Below are positions 16,754-23,944 of a stretch of DNA of 42,162 bases, in pieces. A model generated the notes under the pieces. It was not told the DNA's origin and ran no database searches. It saw only the letters and a program-made list of their open reading frames with translations. This stretch comes from a virus. The position numbers were made by a program, and so were the translations under genes. The stretch's first letter is position 1. Each line of letters opens with the position of its first letter. The stretch spans positions 1-42,162 of IMG/VR virus record IMGVR_UViG_3300017730_000022, one strand, 5' to 3'.

Positions 16754-16936
16754 AACACGCAATAACAGATTTAATGACTGTTGTCTTGCTGTAATCACGT
16801 CATTCAGTCGGCTTGTGGCCTCAGTCATTTGTTGGCTCGGAGGTAACCGAGGTAGTGAGTTGTTTCGCTTGTGGATAAGCGAATTTTAAAAAGTAAAAAA
16901 TGGGTGTCAAGCTTATTATTGCGTGTTGTTATGCAA
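16754..16936. promoter_or_regulatory. Two half-sites of the TTGCGTGTT element upstream of terS
   Basis: TTGCGTGTTA on the minus strand at 16754-16763, and TTGCGTGTTGTTATGCAA on the plus strand at 16919-16936, an expanded inverted repeat with a longer spacer. Both lie in the large noncoding gap in front of terS. Confidence 0.4.
16870..16878 (-). promoter_or_regulatory. Consensus DnaA box TTATCCACA
   Basis: Exact match to TTATCCACA on the minus strand, overlapping a 7-bp hairpin. It is the only copy I noticed in the noncoding gaps. It would recruit host DnaA if functional. Confidence 0.4.
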
Positions 16937-17045
16937 TTCGTTCATAGATAATTTGCAAAACTTTTGATATTTCAGGTCATGCTAAAATAAAAAAAATATT
17001 TAATTTTTAAATAGTTGTTTATTAGTAGTTTGTCTCTTTTTGTAG

Positions 17046-17156
17046 TTGATCTCCAAAAGGACCATAGAGAATTATTTTATAGATCGTGGCAAAGTCCAGG
17101 TTCATGTTCTCAATGTTCTCAAGGATGCCTTGGAAGACCTGGAGGAAACAGAATAA
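17046..17156 (+). CDS. Possible short plus-strand ORF or gene remnant
   Basis: A 36-codon frame (TTG at 17046, TAA at 17154-17156) encoding a protein-like sequence, FIDRGKVQVHVLNVLKDALE, ending acidic (DLEETE). There is no ATG in frame and no convincing ribosome binding site. It is followed by a strong plus-strand terminator, so a plus transcript likely exists. The DNA also contains a 9-bp tandem repeat (ATGTTCTCA twice) and nested inverted repeats, so a structured small RNA is an equally good reading. Confidence 0.25.
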   Translation: MISKRTIENYFIDRGKVQVHVLNVLKDALEDLEETE

Positions 17157-17166
17157 TATTATGCCA

Positions 17167-17211
17167 TAGCCTTTACCCGAACTTTTAAAATTAATCGGGT
17201 AAAGGTTTTTT
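17167..17211 (+). terminator. Intrinsic terminator, plus strand
   Basis: An 11-bp perfect inverted repeat CCTTTACCCGA / TCGGGTAAAGG is followed immediately by TTTTTTTT on the plus strand. No long plus-strand gene precedes it, so it must end a short transcript from the noncoding region, or it insulates the convergent minus gene at 17223. Confidence 0.75.
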
Positions 17212-17222
17212 TTACATTGTTA

Positions 17223-17462
17223 TCAAAGTTTTTCGAGCTGTTGTATCAATTTAAATATAGAGTCAGATCCTTCGGTTAAGGAGTTGCCACCAGCATTTAA
17301 TAAATGCCATTTTTTATTTTTCCATCCTAAATGCCATCCTAGTGTTATCTGTAACTCTAACTCTCTACAACCGTAAACAAAAACAGTTTGAGTATTTTTT
17401 TTACCTTCCTGATATCCTGTAAGATACACTGAATCTAAATTTGATAATTCATCCTCAGTCAT
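17223..17462 (-). CDS. Small early protein of unknown function
   Basis: 79 residues. I place the start at the ATG at 17462 rather than the TTG at 17477, because a GGAGGAGG ribosome binding site abuts it and the ATGA overlaps the stop of the upstream 55-codon gene. The sequence (TEDELSNLDSVYLTGYQEGK, GWHLGWKNKKWHL) is not recognised. It is the last gene of the replication operon. Confidence 0.5.
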   Translation of the reverse strand: MTEDELSNLDSVYLTGYQEGKKNTQTVFVYGCRELELQITLGWHLGWKNKKWHLLNAGGNSLTEGSDSIFKLIQQLEKL

Positions 17463-17626
17463 ACCTCCTCCTCCCAATAATCGTCAGGTGTCTCAAGGGG
17501 ATCGGGGTTCCAAAATCTTCTATCAGGAGGAAACTCTCGCCTCAGATCGTCTACATCTACATTGTTAAACCAGTGAGGCATCTGCTCAATCTGGTCTTTT
17601 AAGTCTTGTCTCATTTCCTCGTGCAT
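17459..17626 (-). CDS. Tiny acidic ORF (55 aa) in replication operon
   Basis: Found by reading the minus strand: ATG at 17626, TGA at 17461-17459. The product is acidic and Trp/Pro-rich (QMPHWFNNVDVDDLRREFPP; PDPLETPDDYWEEEV). It fills the gap between two neighbours exactly and overlaps the next start by ATGA, which argues that it is translated. Function unknown. Confidence 0.5.
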   Translation of the reverse strand: MHEEMRQDLKDQIEQMPHWFNNVDVDDLRREFPPDRRFWNPDPLETPDDYWEEEV

Positions 17627-17628
17627 AA

Positions 17629-17847
17629 TTAGCAAATTACAGCATATCCATAAACCTGAGCATTTCCAAAAACTTGAGCATTTTCATAAACCCAACAATC
17701 ACCTTCTTGGCTCAAGTTAGATTCTGATTCTATAAAACCGCCTAAGTCGCCTTTTTTTACATTAGCAAAATCTTTAATTGCTCTAATTTGAGTTAGATGT
17801 CCTCTTTTATTTGTTGTTAGTTCGTATTTCATATTTTCGTCATTCAT
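17629..17847 (-). CDS. Short beta-helix (hexapeptide-repeat-like) phage protein, probably truncated
   Basis: 72 residues from the ATG at 17847, which overlaps the previous stop (ATGA) and has GGGGG at the right distance; a longer start at 17859 is possible. The sequence follows a common phage family: YELT...AIKDFANVKKGDLGGFIESE, then SNLSQEGDCWVYENAQVFGN and further NAxVxGxA turns of a left-handed beta-helix. Family members usually continue for many more turns; here the frame stops after about two, so it may be a shortened allele. The family's role is not established. Confidence 0.6.
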   Translation of the reverse strand: MNDENMKYELTTNKRGHLTQIRAIKDFANVKKGDLGGFIESESNLSQEGDCWVYENAQVFGNAQVYGYAVIC

Positions 17848-18020
17848 TTTGTCCCCCATTTTCTGATTGTTTTAGTTTCAAGTGATCTAATATTTTTAAT
17901 TAAGTACCCCATTTTTTTTATATCGGTTTTAAGATTGTGGATTGTTTCAATCGATGTAGTCCCAGGCTCAATATATATATCAAGCGATATCGTTGATTGT
18001 CTTTTTCTTTTATAAGCCAT
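17844..18020 (-). CDS. Small basic ORF (58 aa) after helicase
   Basis: Found on the minus strand: ATG at 18020, TGA at 17846-17844. It begins MAYKRKRQSTISLDIYIEPG and continues as a probable helix (IETIHNLKTDIKKMGYLIKN). It lies 1 bp after the helicase stop and overlaps the next start, so it is part of the operon. Not recognised. Confidence 0.5.
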   Translation of the reverse strand: MAYKRKRQSTISLDIYIEPGTTSIETIHNLKTDIKKMGYLIKNIRSLETKTIRKWGTK

Positions 18021-18021
18021 T

Positions 18022-19299
18022 TTATTGATACGTTTTAGTTGGTCCGAAAAATGTGGACCAGTGATTTACTGCTTTAGGTCCGTTCCTGCATTTTCTCTGG
18101 AGGATAAGGTGATCATATTCAGGCCCGGTGTACTCTCCCTCTTTTTGACTTGATCCAGATCGACTTTTTTCTGGTCGGCATAAGAACAAACAGCGAGTTG
18201 CATCTTGTTCAATAGCTCCAGATTCGCGGAAGTCTGACAGTTTCGGTAATCTCCCATCCTTTTCAACCTCACGGCCTAATTGGCAGAGGACAATGACCGG
18301 GATCTCGGTTGAGATTGTAAACTCTCGCAGGGTCCGAGATATAAGTGCAATTTCTCTTTCTCTGCTGTAACTTTTATCGCTCTGAATGAGTTGCAAATAG
18401 TCTATTATTACGCAATCAATCGCATTCTGTAGATTTTTGATCGTAGCATCCTGGATGATTGCATTAAGGGATCTGACAGAGTCCTCAATAATAAGATTGT
18501 TTGATATTTTCTGATCGATTGCTTTGACATAATCGTCCATGTTTTGTGCAAAATCAAAAAAAGCTTGAAGAGGTTTTTGCGTAATCTGGACAACAATATT
18601 TTGGACCATTTCATCGACAGGGGTTTCGAGGCTGTAAAGGACTATTCTCTTACCTTTTTGAGCGTTATGAATTGCTAGTTGACTGACAAAACTGGTCTTT
18701 CCAATTGATGGTCTTGCTCCAATTGCGACAAACTCAGCAGTTTTTATCGCCTGGAACCGTTCGTTCATTGCTTTGATTGGCCAAAACAACTTATCAATTG
18801 CAAATTTTTTCGGGTCCTCGTGATAATTTTCGAGAGTTTTAATTTGTTTTTTGTGGATCTCCAGTAGCGTGTGGTTGCGTGTGGTTTTCTCACATTTCTT
18901 TAAAGTCTCAAAAAAGGTGCTAGAAATCGTTTCCTTAGTGGTATTAGTGTATTCACTCTCAAGGATAATTTGAATGGATTTTAGACCCCCTGAGAGTGCT
19001 AATTTCTCATAATTTAATTCTATGACCTGCTTAGCATTGTCAAAATGGAATGAAGTCTCAATATTTTCGGTGATTTTATTGGTCAGTTTCCAATCGTTTA
19101 GATGAGATCCAAGGCTAATTTCGTCAACAACCTCGCCATTTCGGAGGAGAGTTGTCATCGCTGTGAATGCTGTTCTATGGTCTGGAACCGTGAAATGCAT
19201 AGCGGTAAGGTCCTTAATGCCTCTGTGCAGACAGTCATCGTCAAGAAGCATAGATGCTAAAAGTATCCGTTCATGCTCGTTAATTTTGAGTTCGGTCAC
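18022..19299 (-). CDS. dnaB: Replicative DNA helicase, DnaB type
   Basis: 425 residues. An N-terminal DnaB-like helical domain (~5-100: EHERILLASMLLDDDCLHRG, HRTAFTAM) precedes a RecA-like motor with Walker A GARPSIGKT (194-202), SLETP (224-228), Walker B VIIDYLQLI (D300) and GREVEKDGRLPKLSDFRESG with an arginine finger. It would unwind the phage fork as a hexamer and load onto the host replisome. The start is a GTG overlapping the upstream stop (GTGA), so translation is coupled to the replisome-organiser gene. No loader of DnaC type was recognised; the upstream protein may do that job. Confidence 0.92.
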   Translation of the reverse strand: MTELKINEHERILLASMLLDDDCLHRGIKDLTAMHFTVPDHRTAFTAMTTLLRNGEVVDEISLGSHLNDWKLTNKITENIETSFHFDNAKQVIELNYEKLALSGGLKSIQIILESEYTNTTKETISSTFFETLKKCEKTTRNHTLLEIHKKQIKTLENYHEDPKKFAIDKLFWPIKAMNERFQAIKTAEFVAIGARPSIGKTSFVSQLAIHNAQKGKRIVLYSLETPVDEMVQNIVVQITQKPLQAFFDFAQNMDDYVKAIDQKISNNLIIEDSVRSLNAIIQDATIKNLQNAIDCVIIDYLQLIQSDKSYSREREIALISRTLREFTISTEIPVIVLCQLGREVEKDGRLPKLSDFRESGAIEQDATRCLFLCRPEKSRSGSSQKEGEYTGPEYDHLILQRKCRNGPKAVNHWSTFFGPTKTYQ

Positions 19300-19874
19300 A
19301 GTGCGAGCCTCTCAATTTCGCTTGATTCAGATGTTATTGCTTTTTGGGATGGGAAAAATTTTCCCGCTTTCCAGCTTCTAATCGTGCTTTTCCAGCATAA
19401 GATCGGTTTGTTTCCATTCGTCCATCCATTGCCTTGCCATTTGTGCCACAACCATTCTGCGTCAGAAGATGCTAGATTTTTCTCAGTCACGAATTGAGCA
19501 AGTTGTTCAAAATTCTCAGGTTTCTTTTTATCTAATTTTTCTTTTATATTTTCATTACCATTAACATCTACATTAACATTAACATCTTCATTAGGTTTTG
19601 CTTTGGTTTTACCTTGGTTACGTTTTGGTTTTACTTTGGTTTTAGGTCTACCTCCCTTCATGCCATTTGCATACCGTTTGTTATTGGCATCAATGTTTGG
19701 TTTTATAAGGGTTAGCAGTGCATTAACCAATGGTTCCGTTTTGGTTACGTTTTGGTTTAGTGCTAACTCACAAATTGCAGTAAATAAATCTGCTTTTTGT
19801 TCTTTATTTAAGGGTAAACTTGCCTCATAAAAACTCCTATAAAATATAAAACTATCTCTTGTTATTTTTGTCAT
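19296..19874 (-). CDS. Replisome organiser-like protein (replication initiator)
   Basis: 192 residues. The N-terminal ~85 residues (FIFYRSFYEASLPLNKEQ, LFTAICELALN, NALLTLIKPNIDANNKRYAN) match the DUF6291 domain seen at the start of phage replisome organisers. A Lys/Asn-rich linker (NVNVDVNGNEN) follows. The C-terminal part (EWLWHKWQGNGWTNGNKPIL, WKSTIRSWKAG) resembles the end of DnaD/DnaA-like phage initiators. Placed immediately before the helicase and coupled to it, it most likely binds the origin and loads DnaB. Catalytic residues are not expected. Confidence 0.65.
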   Translation of the reverse strand: MTKITRDSFIFYRSFYEASLPLNKEQKADLFTAICELALNQNVTKTEPLVNALLTLIKPNIDANNKRYANGMKGGRPKTKVKPKRNQGKTKAKPNEDVNVNVDVNGNENIKEKLDKKKPENFEQLAQFVTEKNLASSDAEWLWHKWQGNGWTNGNKPILCWKSTIRSWKAGKFFPSQKAITSESSEIERLAL

Positions 19875-19891
19875 ATTTTATTTCTTAGTCA

Positions 19892-20239
19892 TCAATACGG
19901 AACCTCATCAAAATCCTCAGTGCTCTCAACTGATTCAATTTTTGCTTGATGGACTGGGACCTCTTTTAACGCTCCCACAACCCTTATAAAAACACCACGA
20001 ATCCCGGTAAAATACTTGCCTTGCCATTCTCTTGTTGAAGCATAACCCTTGACCTCCACGGTGTCCCCTTTAGATACTCTCGACCGTAGATTTTCACTCT
20101 TAAAATCAAATGCCATAAGAAGAGGATATTTTCCTGTCGTGTCGGCAACTACTATTTTTTTATATCCCTTACTTTCAGTTATTTGAAGAGCTTGACCCTT
20201 GATTGATACTGAGTTATTCGTTTCTATTTTTTCGTTCAT
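19892..20239 (-). CDS. OB-fold single-stranded DNA-binding-like protein
   Basis: 115 residues. The pattern SIKGQALQITESKGYKKIVV ... KYPLLMAFDFKSE ... KGDTVEVKGYASTREWQGKY is an OB-fold layout close to DUF3127-type proteins. The acidic end (STEDFDEVPY) recalls the C-terminal tip with which SSB proteins recruit partners. It sits among RuvC, replisome organiser and DnaB genes, so it is the likely phage SSB. It lacks the classic SSB aromatic motifs, so an OB-fold helper is an alternative. Confidence 0.6.
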   Translation of the reverse strand: MNEKIETNNSVSIKGQALQITESKGYKKIVVADTTGKYPLLMAFDFKSENLRSRVSKGDTVEVKGYASTREWQGKYFTGIRGVFIRVVGALKEVPVHQAKIESVESTEDFDEVPY

Positions 20240-20391
20240 AATATTATTTCTATTAAAATTATAATTGTCCCCATTATTGAGGCCCCGATTGCTACACCCA
20301 TCGCTAGGTATCTAGCTCTTGTTCGATTATTTGAATTGAGAGTTAGATTTTCACGTTCCATTTTCTCTATAACTTCTCGTATATGTTTCAT
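20236..20391 (-). CDS. Small membrane protein (51 aa)
   Basis: Found on the minus strand: ATG at 20391, TGA at 20238-20236. A charged N-terminus (HIREVIEKMERENL) precedes one clear transmembrane helix at ~30-50 (MGVAIGASIMGTIIILIEII). Both ends overlap neighbouring genes by ATGA. Function unknown; early single-pass phage proteins of this size may act at the host membrane. Confidence 0.55.
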   Translation of the reverse strand: MKHIREVIEKMERENLTLNSNNRTRARYLAMGVAIGASIMGTIIILIEIIL

Positions 20392-20822
20392 CGATTTTTA
20401 CTCCTACAATAGTTAAGAATTAACAGTGCGTCACAAGTTTTCAGAGTAGGCTTATGTGCAGGAAACATTCTTCCAGCAACGTCCTTCAGATTCCGCTTGT
20501 GTTGCGACTTATTTTTCTCCTTAGGCAGTCCTAAACCTCTTTGCCACTCTTGAGGCCTGACGAGTAAATAAGGGATCTTTGCATAATCCAAAACCCCTTC
20601 CCACCAGCCAGCATTTTTCCCAAATTTAAATGTGGAAGCAACACCTTGACCCGGCATCGAATGTACTGCTTCCAGGACCGCAAAGGCTCCCCCGGCAAGA
20701 GTCATTATATTTAGTAATTCATCAGCTAAATCCCTTGAAAATGGGTAGACAGATACCTCGCCATCGATTGACACTGCCATTGCCCCTGAGACACCGGGGT
20801 CGATTCCAATTCTTACTTTCAT
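20388..20822 (-). CDS. ruvC: RuvC-like Holliday junction resolvase
   Basis: 144 residues. The RuvC/RNase H-like fold is indicated by GIDPGVSG (D8), VLEAVHSMPGQG (E51), TFKFGKNAGWW (the FG segment contacting DNA) and CDALLI (D131), giving the expected acidic catalytic set. The Lys/His-rich stretch KEKNKSQHK precedes the last motif. It would resolve branched replication and recombination intermediates before packaging. It is coupled by ATGA overlap to the upstream small gene. Confidence 0.85.
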   Translation of the reverse strand: MKVRIGIDPGVSGAMAVSIDGEVSVYPFSRDLADELLNIMTLAGGAFAVLEAVHSMPGQGVASTFKFGKNAGWWEGVLDYAKIPYLLVRPQEWQRGLGLPKEKNKSQHKRNLKDVAGRMFPAHKPTLKTCDALLILNYCRSKNR

Positions 20823-21013
20823 AGATCGTAAATTCCCTTTGTCTCAAATTTCATTTCTACTGCAAGAATGGATTTTAAGACATAAGTTTTTTCTTTTTGT
20901 TGCATTGCGATTTTTTGAGCATAATCCTCTGCTTCTTCCCTACTCTTAAAGATTCTCTGGCAAGCTCTTTGGTCTTTCACCATAACTATATAAATCGGTT
21001 TTTCGTCAAACAT
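20819..21013 (-). CDS. Small protein of unknown function between exonuclease and RuvC
   Basis: 64 residues from the ATG at 21013, which has AAGGA at good spacing; a TTG at 21028 would overlap the exonuclease gene. The sequence (FDEKPIYIVMVKDQRACQRI, FKSREEAEDYAQKIA) looks like a small alpha/beta fold. Not recognised. Confidence 0.5.
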   Translation of the reverse strand: MFDEKPIYIVMVKDQRACQRIFKSREEAEDYAQKIAMQQKEKTYVLKSILAVEMKFETKGIYDL

Positions 21014-21017
21014 AACT

Positions 21018-21908
21018 TTATCCTTCAATTAATCCCATTTTCTTTAATTCCCAGTCTGTAATTTCAATCTCCGAGGTTTCCGGGATCTTTGGCAGCTTGC
21101 CACCGAACCATTGCGTAATGTCTCCAATTAGCTTAATTACCTGTCCTTTGCTCATTTCTACAACATAGTCAGGTATTTTGATTAACTGTGTTGCATGAGG
21201 ATAATTTTTAGACGTAAAACAAAACAAAAAATGCTTTGGAGGATGTGAACAAATCGCCATCACCTGTCTGTAATATGCCTCTTGTAGGTCGTATCTGTAG
21301 TCTATTATCGATTTCTTATTCCAGAGATGCGAATCCTTGGATGTTTTAAGGTCAATTACAACTCGGTCCCCTTCATTAATACCAAGCTCTGGAATTGAAA
21401 TGCAATTTTCGATTAGCATATCAGTTTTGCACTGATAAAAAATTGCTCCAGCATCATGGCGAAACGTGACTTGGAACTCAGGACTACATTTTTCCATGAT
21501 TATGCTCATAATATCATGGGCAAAAAAACTTGTTACCATCTCAGCAATCATTGAGTCTTCTGCCTGTGTCAGCACATACTTACCATTTGATTTTTGCAAA
21601 AACTCAGCCCATTTTGCCTTTCCGACTTTTGTTCTTTTGTCGCATTTTGGAGCTACAATGTAGATTTTTGAATATTCCTCAGGCTTATTACTAACAAGCT
21701 CCTCAAAGACGTTTCCAATTTTGAACGCATCGTTGTCTCCAGGTTTTTGAATTTCTCCAGTTATGTATTTACCGATGAAATCCCAAGGATCTGTCGCTGT
21801 TTTAATGCTGCTACTGCCAATTGCTGGTTTTTTAGTATCGATGTTAGTCAATGAGTGATAATACTCGTTGCTCTCACCTCGAATTATGCCTGTTTTAATT
21901 TTACTCAT
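21018..21908 (-). CDS. PDDEXK (RecE/YqaJ-like) exonuclease
   Basis: 296 residues. Motifs of the RecE/exodeoxyribonuclease VIII-like nuclease fold: IGNVFEELV (~64-72), YQCKTDMLI (D163), VVIDLKTSKDS (D186, K188) and YDLQEAYYRQV (Q209/Q215). It would degrade one strand of phage DNA ends to feed recombination. It follows the probable annealing protein with a short overlap (21901-21908), the usual exonuclease-annealase pairing. Confidence 0.82.
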   Translation of the reverse strand: MSKIKTGIIRGESNEYYHSLTNIDTKKPAIGSSSIKTATDPWDFIGKYITGEIQKPGDNDAFKIGNVFEELVSNKPEEYSKIYIVAPKCDKRTKVGKAKWAEFLQKSNGKYVLTQAEDSMIAEMVTSFFAHDIMSIIMEKCSPEFQVTFRHDAGAIFYQCKTDMLIENCISIPELGINEGDRVVIDLKTSKDSHLWNKKSIIDYRYDLQEAYYRQVMAICSHPPKHFLFCFTSKNYPHATQLIKIPDYVVEMSKGQVIKLIGDITQWFGGKLPKIPETSEIEITDWELKKMGLIEG

Positions 21909-22671
21909 TCTCTATTTTTGTTGGGAGTTCTGTTGCTTCAATTTTAATTTCTGGAAAAGCCTCATCTAGTGTAATCTCTTTGTCTTTAATCGCTGTTTTT
22001 AGTCCAGTTAAGGTGACTAAATGCTTTTCTCCAATGTCCTCGACACCATCAACCTTTAAGCTACCAAATACTCTTTCATTAGATATTTTTAAACTTTGAA
22101 TCCACTTGTAAGCTCCATTCCTTCTGTCTTCTAAGCTTGCACCGCCATTCATGACATCTTTAGCTTTCTCTACTAACTTCTTGCAGAGAGCTTTCGGTAT
22201 AACTTGAAATGTTGCATCTCTTCGTGCCTTCGACAAACACGCTTTAGCAACAACAATCCTCATCCTTTCGTCATATGGGTCACCATTCTTTTTAATTGTA
22301 GACTCTATGCACTCGGATGTAACTAATGTGTTAGATTCAAGGTCATGAGCCACACCTTGACACTTAACCATTCTTTCAGACTGCTCAACTATCCTGGCTG
22401 CAATACGAATATTGCCATAAGTAGCACTTACTATTTCTGCAAGTCTTACACTTTCTCCTTCGGCATATTTACCTCCACCGACTGGTCTACTGTAAACGCA
22501 GCTTTCAGCAGTCTCTTTATCGAGACTCACCATATCTATAGCTCTGCTTTGAAAGGCAGCAAGACTCCGAGGGAACTTGTGAGCAGTTGCAATTTGGCAG
22601 TCAATCTCTGACTTGTTAATAATTTCTAGGGAACTTGGTTCCACTACTTCTAATTCTGTTGTTTCGCTCAT
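21901..22671 (-). CDS. Probable single-strand annealing / recombination protein
   Basis: 256 residues. It belongs to a common phage family with the core ATAHKFPRS, ETAESCVYSRPV, GESVRLAEI, YGNIRIAARIV and KACLSKARRDATFQVIP, always found next to a PDDEXK exonuclease. That pairing and the position suggest an annealase working with the exonuclease (RecT/Erf-like role). The sequence is not RecT itself, so the activity is inference from synteny. It is coupled by ATGA to the upstream lysozyme-like gene. Confidence 0.6.
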   Translation of the reverse strand: MSETTELEVVEPSSLEIINKSEIDCQIATAHKFPRSLAAFQSRAIDMVSLDKETAESCVYSRPVGGGKYAEGESVRLAEIVSATYGNIRIAARIVEQSERMVKCQGVAHDLESNTLVTSECIESTIKKNGDPYDERMRIVVAKACLSKARRDATFQVIPKALCKKLVEKAKDVMNGGASLEDRRNGAYKWIQSLKISNERVFGSLKVDGVEDIGEKHLVTLTGLKTAIKDKEITLDEAFPEIKIEATELPTKIENE

Positions 22672-23024
22672 ATTTTTTTATTTAGTTGTTTGATAAATTT
22701 GTTTTCATAATTTTTCGTTGCAAGCCTTCTCCAGCCCTTCGGCCCACCATTCCAGATTCTTGCAGCATCAATTGGTGTAGGTTGTCTTCCGATACGCTCG
22801 GCAGTGCAGTAATGATTTAAATACTGCAATGCAATCGCTATTGATTTTTGCTTATCATAGCGATCTCTGAGGGTGTATGTCGTTTTGTAGATTCGATTAA
22901 CATCCTCTATTACACAGCTATGAATTTGTAGGACTCCGACTGCTCTGCCACCATCCCCAACGGCATGGGTATCCCCTCCTGACTCAATCTGAATCAGGAT
23001 AAGTATGATTTCTAGTAAGGTCAT
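22668..23024 (-). CDS. Lysozyme-like / SLT transglycosylase, early-operon
   Basis: 118 residues from the ATG at 23024 (a start at 23081 would add 19 residues overlapping the previous gene; AAAGG supports 23024). The core IQIESGGDTHAVGDGGRAVG then VLQIHS is the SLT/lysozyme active-site region with the catalytic Glu at position 14. WNGGPKGW and a YLNHYC segment complete a small muramidase domain. It may be the endolysin, but it lies in the early recombination operon rather than beside the holin candidate, and it has no obvious cleavable signal (the first 12 residues are hydrophobic, as in signal-anchor types). Confidence 0.75.
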   Translation of the reverse strand: MTLLEIILILIQIESGGDTHAVGDGGRAVGVLQIHSCVIEDVNRIYKTTYTLRDRYDKQKSIAIALQYLNHYCTAERIGRQPTPIDAARIWNGGPKGWRRLATKNYENKFIKQLNKKI

Positions 23025-23025
23025 T

Positions 23026-23271
23026 TTACACCTTTGGTTTATTAAGTAGCCCCTCGATGTCTGACCTCCAGTATAGAGCACCCTTTTTCATGTGCCTTCT
23101 AATCGGTTGAAGATCCCCACGGTTTTTCATTTTTTTGAGGCCAGTAATACTAGTGTGCAAAATCTTACAAGCTTGCTCCTCTGTGACTGTGGGGGGAATG
23201 AATGACTCCTTTTGTCCTAATGCCTCTTGTACTGCCTCCCGGACAATTTCTTTAAGTTCTAACGTATCCAT
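23026..23271 (-). CDS. Helix-turn-helix (MerR/excisionase-like) DNA-binding protein
   Basis: 81 residues. The N-terminal helix (LKEIVREAVQEALGQ) precedes a winged-HTH of the MerR/Xis family: VTEEQACKILHTSITGLKKM, then RGDLQPIRRHMKKGALYWRS and DIEGLLNK. Proteins of this form act as early regulators or excisionases. Start chosen at 23271, preceded by GGTGTAAA, the same upstream sequence as the next gene (23024). Excisionase is possible, since integrase is nearby on the other strand. Confidence 0.65.
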   Translation of the reverse strand: MDTLELKEIVREAVQEALGQKESFIPPTVTEEQACKILHTSITGLKKMKNRGDLQPIRRHMKKGALYWRSDIEGLLNKPKV

Positions 23272-23522
23272 TTTACACCGTAGTTTGGATGCTGAAAGTC
23301 AGTGTCTATTGCCAAACGAACTTCGTTTGACCAATTAAGGCCGTAGAATGCTCCAACGACTAGAGTTTGACCTTCGCTGTCTAATCGGAAAATCCTAATT
23401 GGATCATTTCTGTGAACGTGGCCTTGGCCACCATCAACTCCCAGTTTTACTTGGGGTTGTTTTTTCAATAGTCGTTTGACTATTTTTTTTGATAGGTGTT
23501 TATTTAATTCTATATCATTCAT
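23259..23522 (-). CDS. Small early protein of unknown function
   Basis: 87 residues, basic N-terminus (NKHLSKKIVKRLLKKQPQVK) and a beta-rich remainder (RIFRLDSEGQTLVVGAFYG; DTDFQHPNYGVKWIR). It overlaps the next gene by 13 bases. It is the second gene in the early operon after the RHH gene. Not recognised. Confidence 0.5.
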   Translation of the reverse strand: MNDIELNKHLSKKIVKRLLKKQPQVKLGVDGGQGHVHRNDPIRIFRLDSEGQTLVVGAFYGLNWSNEVRLAIDTDFQHPNYGVKWIR

Positions 23523-23529
23523 GGTGGTA

Positions 23530-23763
23530 TTATTTATTTAGGGTCCGAGTTGCAGCTCGGGCCTTTTTATTTTTATTGGGTAGTTGGTTGTCAAGCTCAC
23601 GAACCATTTCCTCATGTATTATCTGCTGAACGACACGAGAAAACATACCGCTGTAATGTCTCTGTGCAAGATCCTCAATATACCTTATTTGATTGTCGGG
23701 TAAGCTGATTGATTTTTTAGTTGCTAATCTCATCGGGGTTAATTGAGTAAAAATAGCTACCAT
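23530..23763 (-). CDS. Ribbon-helix-helix regulator, first early gene
   Basis: Up to 77 residues (start 23763), possibly 67 from the ATG at 23733 (MRLATKKSISLPDNQIRYIE). It is a compact ribbon-helix-helix: strand ATKKSISLP, helix IRYIEDLAQRHY, turn SGMF, helix SRVVQQIIHEEM. The ATKKS[IV]SL strand is shared with the divergent plus-strand RHH gene at 23945, so the two are probable paralogues that bind the same operator family. A Cro-like role is inferred from its place as first gene of the lytic operon. Confidence 0.65.
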   Translation of the reverse strand: MVAIFTQLTPMRLATKKSISLPDNQIRYIEDLAQRHYSGMFSRVVQQIIHEEMVRELDNQLPNKNKKARAATRTLNK

Positions 23764-23944
23764 TGGTCAATAGTTTTTTTAATACTTTTATTAGTTTTTT
23801 TACTACCTTTTTATATATAATTAACAATCAATAAATTATAAAATAGTAAAAATATTAATAAGTTTAAAATATTTACTACTTATAGATACTTTTATTTGAT
23901 TTTTTCGGTTTTTTTTAATATGTTACTATATGTTACTATAAATT
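23764..23944. promoter_or_regulatory. Divergent promoter/operator (immunity) region
   Basis: 181 bp, very AT-rich, between two divergent RHH genes. TTACTA occurs at 23800, 23873, 23923 and 23933 on the plus strand and inverted at 23844-23849. The last two copies (in TGTTACTATA repeated directly) are exactly 10 bp apart, one helical turn, just before the plus-strand start codon. Such phased half-sites suit RHH dimers. No consensus -35/-10 pair stands out on either strand, although TATAAT-like sequences are frequent. Confidence 0.6.

Larger units (their letters stand above)
16734..17222. other. Noncoding region, candidate replication origin
   Basis: The largest gap between minus-strand genes (about 490 bp), between replication and packaging operons. 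It contains: a CTCGG/CCGAG hairpin (16836-16851); a 7-bp hairpin TTCGCTT/AAGCGAA (16864-16883) whose loop region carries TTATCCACA, the consensus DnaA box, on the minus strand (16870-16878); a strongly A+T tract (about 16983-17030); a possible 36-codon plus-strand ORF; and a plus-strand terminator. The DnaA box beside an AT-rich tract is what an origin would look like. A single box is weak evidence. Confidence 0.35.

Noticed and set aside
16429-16755. Plus-strand 108-codon ORF opposite terS with hydrophobic stretches
   Set aside because: It is the antisense shadow of a helical, charged protein, which often reads as hydrophobic; it has no ribosome binding site.
18862-18892. GCGTGTGGTT repeated twice inside the helicase gene
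   Set aside because: It resembles the TTGCGTGTT element only in part, lies in coding sequence and lacks the inverted half.
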